64,000 bases of DNA, taken from positions 2,128,035 to 2,192,034 of the forward strand of contig AGIF02000001.1 in the NCBI GenBank assembly GCA_000227505.4, given 5' to 3'. Shown here piece after piece: positions 27,345 through 35,102 of the stretch. Position numbers and translations under genes: made by a program. Positions within the stretch are counted from its first letter, which is position 1; each line of letters starts with the position of its first letter. The stretch is from a gamma proteobacterium HIMB55. GTDB taxonomy: Bacteria; Pseudomonadota; Gammaproteobacteria; Pseudomonadales; Halieaceae. The notes under the pieces were generated by a model. The model was not told the origin of the DNA. It saw nothing but the letters and a program-made list of their open reading frames with translations, and searched no databases.

Positions 27345-29018
27345 TTACAAAATCGCAGGTGCGTTTAACGTCACATCGGCATACGACCAAACCTTGGCCC
27401 AAGCCTCACGCGTAGAGGCCGCCTCGGCTGATTTGCCCTGTGCCTCTAGGGCCTGCGTCAAACCAAATAGCGACCAGCCATTGTTTTGATGCCATCGCAG
27501 ATCACGTCGAAAAACGGCTTCTGCCTCCGCAGCACGGCCCGCTTTTAGAAGCGCTGCACCCAAGTACAAACGCATCGATTGCGGCCAGTCGGGTGGTTCG
27601 GTGTAGTTGTTTGTGTCTTCTAGCGCCACGCCTTTCTCGAAAGCAGAGATGGCACCATCAAAGTGGCCTTGAGCCATTTTCATCTCACCCTCGAGTGCGT
27701 TAGCTGCCAATGCAAGCAACTCGGCAGTCGCTGTCGCACCTGCACGGTTAACCGAGACATCCGGTGAGGCTGCAATGCGATGAATCTCGTTTAGCTTCTG
27801 AGCAGCCTCTTCATACTGACCCTTTGCAACATAAGCACTGCCCTTGACGTAAGCCAGTATCCCCGTGAGATAAGGCGTCGAATGTTTGAGTGGTTCTATC
27901 GCAAGCACCTCATCCCACTTGCCAAAAATCTTGAGCGTGACCCACGGTGCGGCAACACGCTTTTGCATGCGTCCCATGGGCGTACCATGCTGGCTGATCG
28001 CCTCAGCCATTTGCTTGGCAGACTTGATAGCGAGCTCGGAACTGCCCTGCATCGTCGCTGCATAACGCACAAAGTCGAGCGCATGGCCGGCGTGTATCTT
28101 GTGTGAAAGTGGATAGGTACCAATGTTCGGTAATGGAAGGTCACCCCAGTGCTGCGCAAACTCTTTGTCCACCGCGAGTGAGCGTAAGTTGTTGTCGATC
28201 GCGCGTTGATAGTCGCCAACTCGTACAAAGATATGTGCCGGCATATGAACCACGTGACCGCCTATGGGTAAAGTCGCTTCCAACGCATCGGCTGAGACCA
28301 TGGCGCGCTCAGGCTCAAGCGAGGCCTCGATCAGGTGAATGTGCAAGTGATAGACCCCGGGGTGCGGATCCCCGGTGTTGATGACATGCTCGAGCGCTTT
28401 GGCAACAGCGAGCGTCTCACCCTTTGCCTCACCATTCTTATCCCAGTAATCCCATCGTCGTATCGACATAAAGCTCCCCGCGTAGAGCGCTGCAATATCG
28501 GGGTCATGGGGATACTGTTTGTTGAGCTTGCGCATCTCTGCGAGATAAGCCCGATCACGCTCGCGAGGGTCAGGAATACTTTTCGCATCAAAGAAAACAT
28601 AGAGCGCGTTGATCAGCGCGGCCTCCATGGGTGTCGCTCGATCGATACGGTCTAGCGCCGCTTCAATCGCTGCCAACCCTGCGCCCTGTGGATCGTCCGG
28701 CATCTGTGCGTAACGCGAATTCGGATTGGGGCCGGCCGCGTGTGCAATCCCCCAGTAGGGCATGGGATGAGACGGATCCAGTCGTGAGGCTTCCTGATAC
28801 GAGGCAATCGACTCCGGGAAATAAAAGCCCCAGGCGAAGCGCAAACCCTGATCGAAAAACCGCTGTGCTTCTTCCTTATCCGTGGATATCGGCCGTGAGT
28901 AAGTGCCCGATTTTGGCATCAAAATGGCCGTGGCTGATTCAGCGCTCACCGCCTCAAACGAGGCATGTAACGAAGTGAGAAAAAGAAGACTAGTTACCAA
29001 GCGTTTCAAAACCAACAT
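27345..29018 (-). CDS. Exported TPR-repeat protein of unknown function
   Basis: A 557-residue protein with a signal peptide (LVTSLLFLTSLHASFEAVSA) and tetratricopeptide-like helices. The N-terminal block has AQRFFDQGLRFAWGFYFPES followed by PYWGIAHAAGPNPN, a combination common in a widespread family of exported TPR proteins without a known function. A metal-like HxHxHLIEA motif (YHLHIHLIEASLEPE) and HMPAHIF lie in the middle and could be a catalytic or metal site; this is only an observation. C-terminal repeats include FRRDLRWHQNNGWSLFGL. The ATG has GAGG ten bases upstream. The alpha/beta hydrolase follows closely. Confidence 0.85.
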   Translation of the reverse strand: MLVLKRLVTSLLFLTSLHASFEAVSAESATAILMPKSGTYSRPISTDKEEAQRFFDQGLRFAWGFYFPESIASYQEASRLDPSHPMPYWGIAHAAGPNPNSRYAQMPDDPQGAGLAAIEAALDRIDRATPMEAALINALYVFFDAKSIPDPRERDRAYLAEMRKLNKQYPHDPDIAALYAGSFMSIRRWDYWDKNGEAKGETLAVAKALEHVINTGDPHPGVYHLHIHLIEASLEPERAMVSADALEATLPIGGHVVHMPAHIFVRVGDYQRAIDNNLRSLAVDKEFAQHWGDLPLPNIGTYPLSHKIHAGHALDFVRYAATMQGSSELAIKSAKQMAEAISQHGTPMGRMQKRVAAPWVTLKIFGKWDEVLAIEPLKHSTPYLTGILAYVKGSAYVAKGQYEEAAQKLNEIHRIAASPDVSVNRAGATATAELLALAANALEGEMKMAQGHFDGAISAFEKGVALEDTNNYTEPPDWPQSMRLYLGAALLKAGRAAEAEAVFRRDLRWHQNNGWSLFGLTQALEAQGKSAEAASTREAWAKVWSYADVTLNAPAIL

Positions 29019-29310
29019 GACAATCGGACCTCGGCGTTTAACTGAATTGCTTTACAACAACGTTACCTCGCTTAGGGCAAGGGCACCAGAACGCATGGGT
29101 AAATAGCCTATCGAAGCTCATCTACCAATGATTAACTATTCTGAGTGGCCAACGCATTTAAGGATTGCTGAGCGGAACCCTCCACAATTTCGTTGCCAAC
29201 CAGTTGCAGTGGATACCCGTAACTGTCTAAGGTCTAATCAGTCATGACCTGGCATGGCGCGCAAAATAACGATGCACTAGGCCGCCAAAGCAGACTTGGA
29301 GTTATCGGAG

Positions 29311-30648
29311 ATGAACAACACAGCAGGTACCCTTTTTGCCGACACCGTGCTCGAGCAAAAGACGATGATCCCTGAGGTCTATGGCAGTGTGGATTTCGGT
29401 CAACTCCCCGAGCGCTACGTCACGGACTTTGATCTTAAATCGATCCGCCCATCTCGACACCGCAGCTATTGCGAGCGCGTCCTTGATAACCCAAACCTTG
29501 TTGAGCGCATCCGAAATTACACAATGATGGGTGACAAGGTAGCTGATGCCTACGCATCACTCATACCTGAGTATGGCTTTAGAGCACTGGTCTCGATGCT
29601 TGAAAAAGCCTGTGACCAAGGTATCGAGAGCGTTGACAACGCACCGGACGAACTTATTGCTTTCATTAGTGCTATGGAGGCCACACCCGACTGGGTCGAC
29701 ATGGCATTGGTGGAAGAAGGCGCCAAGCACGAGCGCATCCCATTGGGAACGATATCGCCCTTCGCCATACGCGGCGCATTTATCGCAACCTTCATGAATA
29801 AGTACACCGCCTTACCCATGACGATGACGGGCACGCTCACCGATCAACAATCGGTCCGACGGGTCTTTGAAACGGCGAGCTTTTTTACGGCGACCGCCAT
29901 GCCGCGCGCAATGGAGCGCTTCAATCCTGGCTTCAAGGCCGCCGCTAAAGTACGTCTGATGCACTCGATGGTGCGCTTTAACATTATGCGCACCGGCAAA
30001 TGGGATGTGTCCACGTACGGCATTCCCATTCCGCAAGTGGACCAAATGCCAGCGGGGCTAATTGGTATCTTCCTGTTGTCATACAAACTTTTGGCACAAG
30101 GACGCACCGACTTCACACCAGCCGAGCGAGCGCGGGTAGAGATGGCGCGCTATCGGTGTTTTTTACTGGGGCTGCCCGAAGAGTTATTGGGAGAAACGCC
30201 GCAGGAGATTGTCGACCTGATGACAGCCAGAGATATGTCGCTGCACAAGATTTATGACGACGAAACCTGTGGTGAGCTCGTGCGAGGAACCATGGACGCA
30301 GAGCTGTTCACCGATCCCAGTATCACTGGGCGTTTCCACCGATGGATGGAGCGGGGTTTTTCAAAGTACTTCCTGATTCAAAACTTTTGTGAGGGTAAAT
30401 CCTCCCGAGCTGAGGCGATGGGTGTTTATTTCAAACTCAACGACAAAATCGCCACGGCCTGTGCGCTTGCAACAATTGTGAGCAATTCAAACCTCTGTGC
30501 GCTTGGCATGAAAATCCCGGGCGTGCGCCACTGGCTAGACCGACGCCTAACGCGCAAGCTGGGTAATTTGCTCGAGACCTATGGTCATGCTGACTTCATC
30601 ACTGATGCAAGTGAGTACAAACTTGTCGGCGCGACCCAGTCACACTAG
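29311..30648 (+). CDS. MpaB/latex-clearing-protein (Lcp, DUF2236) type putative haem oxygenase
   Basis: A 445-residue protein of the MpaB/Lcp-like DUF2236 family. Conserved family segments are TPDWVDMALVEEGA, RRVFETASFF, the helix KVRLMHSMVRF with H218 (Lcp-like proteins bind haem b and have a conserved Arg/His here), and the following WDVSTYGIPIPQVDQ. Lcp cleaves polyisoprene; MpaB cleaves a farnesyl chain. The true substrate here is unknown. No signal peptide is seen, unlike secreted Lcp. ATG 29311, with GGAG upstream, is preferred over TTG 29296. It is convergent with the crotonase gene 21 bases away. Confidence 0.85.
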   Translation: MNNTAGTLFADTVLEQKTMIPEVYGSVDFGQLPERYVTDFDLKSIRPSRHRSYCERVLDNPNLVERIRNYTMMGDKVADAYASLIPEYGFRALVSMLEKACDQGIESVDNAPDELIAFISAMEATPDWVDMALVEEGAKHERIPLGTISPFAIRGAFIATFMNKYTALPMTMTGTLTDQQSVRRVFETASFFTATAMPRAMERFNPGFKAAAKVRLMHSMVRFNIMRTGKWDVSTYGIPIPQVDQMPAGLIGIFLLSYKLLAQGRTDFTPAERARVEMARYRCFLLGLPEELLGETPQEIVDLMTARDMSLHKIYDDETCGELVRGTMDAELFTDPSITGRFHRWMERGFSKYFLIQNFCEGKSSRAEAMGVYFKLNDKIATACALATIVSNSNLCALGMKIPGVRHWLDRRLTRKLGNLLETYGHADFITDASEYKLVGATQSH

Positions 30649-30669
30649 GCGGCTAACCTGGCGTTACGA

Positions 30670-31497
30670 TCATTTGCCTTCGAATGCAGGCGCACGTTTC
30701 GCAATAAACGCCTCGACCGCGTTTTTGTGATCTGCGGTGCCACCACAATGGATATGGTGCGAAGCCTCTAAGTCCATGCAATCTTCGACATCGGCCGATG
30801 TCAGTGCTCGCGCCAGGTTTTCTTTCATGTAACTAAAGGCCACCGTCGGACCATTCGCCAGCTTTTGGGCAATTTCCGTGGCTCGCTCCTCTAGGTCCTC
30901 GGGGGCAACCACCCAATTGGCCAAACCCAAATGCTCGGCCTCCTCGGCCCCAATACGCTCCGAGAGAAAATACAGCTCTCGCGCCTTCGCTGTACCCACG
31001 AGTTGCGACATGAATAAGGTGCCGCCGTAATCACCAGAGAAACCAACTTTCGCAAAGGCCGTGGTCATAAACGCGGTGGACGACATAATGCGAAGATCGC
31101 ATGCGAGTGCAATCGACAAGCCAGCGCCGGCGGCAGGACCAGGGATCACAGCCAGCGTGGGTTTCGGCATTTTATTGAGTCGACCACTGGTCGAGCGTTG
31201 ATTCAGCCGCTGCCTTTGAATGAGCGTCTCCAAAGGGCTCGCAGCCCCCTGAGTATTCACATCAGACATGGCCTTCACATCACCGCCGGCACAAAAGGCA
31301 TTACCGCTGCCAGTCACCACCACACATCGGACGTCGGGGTTGATCTCCGCATCGCTCAGCTGAGCGCCAAATGCTTGAAGTAAATCACCGGATAGGGCAT
31401 TCCGCGCCTCTGGGCGATTAAACGTTAGCGTTAATACCCCCGCGTTGAGGTTGGCCAGCAAATGGTCCGTACCTGTGTCGATAGTTCCTTTAGTCAT
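30670..31497 (-). CDS. Enoyl-CoA hydratase/isomerase (crotonase) family protein
   Basis: A 275-residue crotonase. Oxyanion-hole segments are ALSGDLLQAFG with GNAFCAGGDVKAM, and the signature PGPAAGAGLSIALACDLRI lies near residues 115-133. The second catalytic acidic position falls near GFSGDYGGTLFMSQLVG, where the usual Glu is replaced, so hydratase activity is uncertain and isomerase or hydrolase is possible. It would act on an acyl-CoA in the cytoplasm. The start ATG has GGAGGGG upstream. The VOC gene precedes it by 34 bases and the two may form an operon. Confidence 0.9.
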   Translation of the reverse strand: MTKGTIDTGTDHLLANLNAGVLTLTFNRPEARNALSGDLLQAFGAQLSDAEINPDVRCVVVTGSGNAFCAGGDVKAMSDVNTQGAASPLETLIQRQRLNQRSTSGRLNKMPKPTLAVIPGPAAGAGLSIALACDLRIMSSTAFMTTAFAKVGFSGDYGGTLFMSQLVGTAKARELYFLSERIGAEEAEHLGLANWVVAPEDLEERATEIAQKLANGPTVAFSYMKENLARALTSADVEDCMDLEASHHIHCGGTADHKNAVEAFIAKRAPAFEGK

Positions 31498-31531
31498 AAC
31501 GCCCCTCCGTATTTTTTAGAGAAAATTTGGC

Positions 31532-32272
31532 TTACGTGAAGTTAAAGTCCACGCCGCAGACGGTGACAACACAGTCGTCACGCTCGAGCCCCAACTCATC
31601 AGCTGCGGCGCAGACAGCAGGCAAATCAATCGCTTCGAAGTCGATCGCCATCAGGGCAGGTTCGAGGCACTCTGCATCATAGGTAAAGCGTATTTCGGTA
31701 CCGCCCATTTCAATACGCCAATCATCGCCCGATGATAGTAGTTCGAGGCCATAAGCCTCTGCCCAGCGAAGGCCCGTTTCATGGGGGTTGAGCGATCTTA
31801 TTTCTGCCGCCAATATGCGGCCGACGTGCCTTCCTGCTCTTTGTTCCCAGCCCTCACCTGCCCACAGCCAAGACTCAGGAGGTGTCATCTCATCGATTGA
31901 AGGGATCGCGCCGGGAACATCTTTGGGATGTAAGTGGATGGCTTTCGCATTGCCGCGATCATCAGCAAATACCGTACGTATCGACGTATCTGCTAAACGG
32001 GCCTGCTCCTGAGTGAGGTCCTCGACTTGTACAATGACCATGTAGCCACCATCGCCACCCCGGCGATCAAGAAAACGACCCGCGGCTGTATTTGGCTTAA
32101 CCGGGCTGACCACCTCGAGAAAACAATCCCCGAGAGTGTAGAGCCGATTATCAAGGCCAAAGTAGATGATTTCCGGATCCGCATAGGATTCATCACAGCC
32201 GAATAAACGGCGGAATATTTCGTCGGTCTCTTCCAAGTCCGACGCTGCAAGTGCTACTTGTCTTATTCGCAT
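31532..32272 (-). CDS. VOC/glyoxalase-like protein
   Basis: A 246-residue protein of the vicinal-oxygen-chelate type with two beta-alpha-beta halves: IRQVALAASDLEETDEIFRRLFG at the start and MVIVQVEDLTQEQARLA in the middle. Metal ligands are not obvious. The start is ATG 32272 (M in MRIRQVALA), which has GAGGTG at the right spacing; ATG 32287 is upstream in frame. Function is unknown, and the neighbouring crotonase and aldo/keto reductase suggest small-molecule catabolism. Confidence 0.82.
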   Translation of the reverse strand: MRIRQVALAASDLEETDEIFRRLFGCDESYADPEIIYFGLDNRLYTLGDCFLEVVSPVKPNTAAGRFLDRRGGDGGYMVIVQVEDLTQEQARLADTSIRTVFADDRGNAKAIHLHPKDVPGAIPSIDEMTPPESWLWAGEGWEQRAGRHVGRILAAEIRSLNPHETGLRWAEAYGLELLSSGDDWRIEMGGTEIRFTYDAECLEPALMAIDFEAIDLPAVCAAADELGLERDDCVVTVCGVDFNFT

Positions 32273-32394
32273 TTTCACCTCTGTCATTATTTTTTTGAGG
32301 TTGCTCTTAGTTTAGACGGATTTTGTAACTAATCTCTCTTTTGTTGGATACATATCCACGTAGCCAATGACTTAGTAATGAATGTACTACTGGA

Positions 32395-33285
32395 TTAAGG
32401 GACCTCTTTACCGAGGGCGGCCTCATACAGATAGAACCAATCCTGCCGATCGAGTTCTACCTTCTCCGCATCTGAAAGCGCTGAAATTCGCTCAAGATTA
32501 TTGGTACCCATTACCGGCGTAATCTTGGCGGGATGCGCAAGTAGGAAAGCCGTTGCGACCGCGGCGCGATCCACCTCGTGACGCTTTGCAATAACATCGA
32601 GCCGATCTGCCAGCTCACCCGAGCCTGTCATCAAATCACCCCCGCCTAGCGGAGACCAAGCCATGACAGCGTGGCCGTATTGCTGGTGAAACGCTAAATC
32701 GCCATTGGTGAAGGGCGAGATTTCTTTGAGACTCAGTTCAATCTGATTTGTCACGAGCGAGTGACGCATTGCGGACTGGAGAAGATTCCAGTCCCATGGT
32801 CTGAAGTTCGAGACGCCAACAGCGCGGACTTTTCCAGAGTCGACCAAAGCATCGAGTGCTTCACCCGTCTCATGATGATCCATCAAAGGATCAGGACGAT
32901 GAATCAGCAGTACATCGATAACATCAGTTCCCATGGCAGTCAGCGACTGATGCACACTTTCGTTAATGTGCGCGCGAGTTGTGTCGTAATGCTTCACGCG
33001 TGCGCCTGCGTGACGGCCAGCGTCAATGACGATGTCGCACTTCGTGACGATCTCCATCTGCTGCCGGAGCGAGGGACTCGTTTTGAGCGCAGCACCCATG
33101 ACGTCTTCCGCTGTGTAACCACCGTAAATATCTGCCTGATCGAAGGTCGTGATTCCCTGATCGAGCGCTGCTCGGATTTTGGCATCGACATGTTTAATCG
33201 ACGTATCGGCATCGTCTGCCAAGCGCCACATACCGTAAACGAGCTGGCTGAACTCCAGCCCCTCAGCAATTTGAAGACGTTCCAT
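32395..33285 (-). CDS. Aldo/keto reductase (YdhF-like)
   Basis: A 296-residue NADPH-dependent AKR with the TIM-barrel pattern. The catalytic tetrad can be placed as D in FDQADIYGGY, Y in the same segment, K in MEIVTKCDI and H in VLLIHRPDPLMDH. The C terminus has the cofactor-binding HPAKITPVMGTNNLERI. I choose ATG 33285, with GAGGTGAA upstream, over the GTG three codons earlier. It probably reduces a small carbonyl. It is separated from the VOC gene by about 120 bases and divergent from the selenoprotein gene. Confidence 0.93.
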   Translation of the reverse strand: MERLQIAEGLEFSQLVYGMWRLADDADTSIKHVDAKIRAALDQGITTFDQADIYGGYTAEDVMGAALKTSPSLRQQMEIVTKCDIVIDAGRHAGARVKHYDTTRAHINESVHQSLTAMGTDVIDVLLIHRPDPLMDHHETGEALDALVDSGKVRAVGVSNFRPWDWNLLQSAMRHSLVTNQIELSLKEISPFTNGDLAFHQQYGHAVMAWSPLGGGDLMTGSGELADRLDVIAKRHEVDRAAVATAFLLAHPAKITPVMGTNNLERISALSDAEKVELDRQDWFYLYEAALGKEVP

Positions 33286-33472
33286 AAGTTTCACCTCAAG
33301 CTATGCGCAATAGTCTACGCGCTATTCAGTGCAATGTGACTGTGGGTGCGTGTCAGTGGTGAATTTTAATGCGATCTTGAGTGGCTCAAGCGCCCTCTAA
33401 AATGATCACCCACTGCGCCTTGACAGAGTCGCGCCGGTTAGCGATAAAGACTGTAAGCGATTGAGGCACAAC

Positions 33473-34009
33473 ATGATTGAATTTCTGAATCCAGACGCGG
33501 CGGTAGGTGTGGAGCAAACACCTTACAACCTATCAGTGGCTGTTGATGGTGATGCGCAGACAACGATTGGCCTGCTGGCTAACGGCTTTCCGGATTCTGT
33601 TGAGTTCCTGAACCAAGTGGGTGAGGCCGTTGCGCGTCGCCGGCCTGGCATCAATCTAAAGGCCTACAACAAAGGTAACGCCACCATTGCAGCACCAGAA
33701 AAACTTCTAGGTGAAATTGGTGGTGATTGCGTTGGCGTCATCGCCGCCTACGGGCACTGAGGCTCCTGCACTACCGGCACCGTGCGTGACGGCATAAACC
33801 TCGCAAAATTAGGTATCCCCGCAGTGGCTTTGGTCACTGAGGAGTTTTGGTCTCAAGGAAATTTTGTCGCCGAATCACTCGGCATGTCCGACGTACCGCG
33901 CGTTCAGTTACCGCACCCGGTAGCCGGCACCGGTGCTGAAAATATGACAGCGGTTGCTGACTCAGTGGCCGAGCAAATCCTGAACGCACTCGAGGCAAGT
34001 AGTGACTGA
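33473..34009 (+). CDS. UGSC-family selenoprotein with in-frame UGA (Sec96)
   Basis: A 178-residue protein read through one in-frame TGA at 33758-33760. The first part (95 codons) ends VGVIAAYGH, then TGA, then GSCTTGTVRDGINLAKLG and on to TAG/TGA at 34009. Both sides are coding in one frame and together match the UGSC family, whose named motif is U-G-S-C (or C-G-S-C). The UxxC layout resembles redox selenoproteins. The N-terminal strand TIGLLANGFPDS and later PRVQLPHPVAG are typical of the family. ATG 33473 has GAGG at 7 bases; TTG 33461 is an alternative. Downstream, GCAC (33768-33771) and GTGC (33782-33785) can pair as a candidate SECIS. Function is unknown; a reductase role is inference. 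Pseudogene by nonsense mutation is the main alternative. Confidence 0.88.
33758..33760 (+). other. In-frame UGA read as selenocysteine
   Basis: TGA within GGG CAC TGA GGC TCC TGC. The frame is open for 95 codons before and 82 after it with no frameshift, and the position is exactly where the family has U or C (U-G-S-C). No sel gene (selA, selB, selC, selD) is visible in this window, so decoding machinery must be elsewhere. Confidence 0.85.
33764..33792 (+). promoter_or_regulatory. Candidate bacterial SECIS hairpin
   Basis: Immediately 3' of the TGA, GCAC at 33768-33771 pairs with GTGC at 33782-33785 around a 10-base loop (TACCGGCACC), with a further wobble pair at the base. Bacterial SECIS elements lie in this interval. 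The stem is short and the loop does not show an obvious GU-bulge signature, so this is a weak structural call. Confidence 0.35.
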
Positions 34010-35069
34010 TATTCTCTCGGCACGTGACGAGGAAGCGGCGCTCGAGGAACTCCACCGTCTCGGGTGCACCGACGGTCTACCCGTTGTAATTCCAACCGCA
34101 GAACGCGTCTCCAGAATGGTTCTCGCTTCGGGGCTTGATGCGGACATGATGCTTGGAACAATGGGTCCGGGCCATGGTATTGCCACCGTTGAGAAAGTGG
34201 CCATTGCCGCAGTGATGGCTGGCTGTCTACCTGATTACATGCCGGTGGTTGTCGCTGCAGTCAAAGCCGTTATCGAACCTGAATTTGACCTGACTGAAAT
34301 GCAGGCAACCACGCACTGCACCGCGCCACTCATTATTGTGAATGGCCCAGCTCGCCATACTTGCGGTCCGATTGCCTCAGGCACAGGCGCTTTGGGACCA
34401 GGGCATCGTGCCAACGCGACGATTGGCCGCGCGCTCAGACTCACTATGATCAATATTGGTAAGGCGCGCCCCGGAAGTTCCGATATGGCGCTGCTGGGCC
34501 ATCCCGGAAAGTTCACTTTTTGCCTTGCCGAAGACGAAGAGAACAGCCCGTTCACGCCGCTTCACGTGAGCCGTGGCTTTGACGTTGAAGACAGTGTGGT
34601 CACCGTATTGGGCTCTGAAGCACCCCACTCGGTTATCTATGCGGGAGATGGCGATGATCCCAACAGCTATAAGGCACTTCTCGAACTTCTAGCGATGGGC
34701 TTAGCTAACCCGCCGAGTAATAACGGCACCCTCACCGGAGGCTGCGCAACCGTAGTTTTAAACCCCGAACACAGCGCAATACTGCATGGTGCAGGTCTCA
34801 CTCGAGAAGACATTGCTCAAGAGTTGTATGAGCGCAGCTTCGTTGAAGCGAGCATTGTGAAGCGGCTATTCAGCCAGTTCGCAGGACCTAATCCGCAGGA
34901 CCGAATGGCCTTCAAAGGCCCCGAGCAAATCCTGATTTTGCAGGCAGGCGGTTCGGGCGTTTACTCGATGGTTATGCCCTCGTGGTGTGTCGGCGCACAC
35001 GCCAACTCAGCGGTAAGCGTCAAGGTAGAGGCGGATATGTTCTGCGAGATTCCGGGTCTTGCTGGCTGA
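34002..35069 (+). CDS. Conserved partner of UGSC selenoprotein, function unknown
   Basis: A 355-residue soluble protein whose GTG start (34002) lies inside the UGSC gene, overlapping its last 8 bases, so the two are translationally coupled. Its beginning CTDGLPVVIPTAERV, then QATTHCTAPLIIVNGP, ALGPGHRANATIGRALRL and GHPGKFTFCLAEDEENSPF are blocks I associate with a family recurring next to UGSC proteins. Cysteines recur (C in GCTDGLP, THCTAP, RHTCGP, TFCLAE and GGCATVV) and could take part in redox or metal chemistry. There is no membrane segment. I assign no function. A joint enzyme or an electron-transfer partner of the selenoprotein is inference. Confidence 0.85.
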   Translation: MTDILSARDEEAALEELHRLGCTDGLPVVIPTAERVSRMVLASGLDADMMLGTMGPGHGIATVEKVAIAAVMAGCLPDYMPVVVAAVKAVIEPEFDLTEMQATTHCTAPLIIVNGPARHTCGPIASGTGALGPGHRANATIGRALRLTMINIGKARPGSSDMALLGHPGKFTFCLAEDEENSPFTPLHVSRGFDVEDSVVTVLGSEAPHSVIYAGDGDDPNSYKALLELLAMGLANPPSNNGTLTGGCATVVLNPEHSAILHGAGLTREDIAQELYERSFVEASIVKRLFSQFAGPNPQDRMAFKGPEQILILQAGGSGVYSMVMPSWCVGAHANSAVSVKVEADMFCEIPGLAG

Positions 35070-35102
35070 CCAAGGCGTCGACAAAACGCGATTCACGAAC
35101 AA

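Noticed and set aside
33758-33760. TGA as a nonsense mutation making the UGSC gene a pseudogene
   Set aside because: Both halves keep normal coding character and the TGA is at the motif position U-G-S-C. The partner gene is intact and coupled. Sec is the simpler reading, though sequencing error cannot be excluded.
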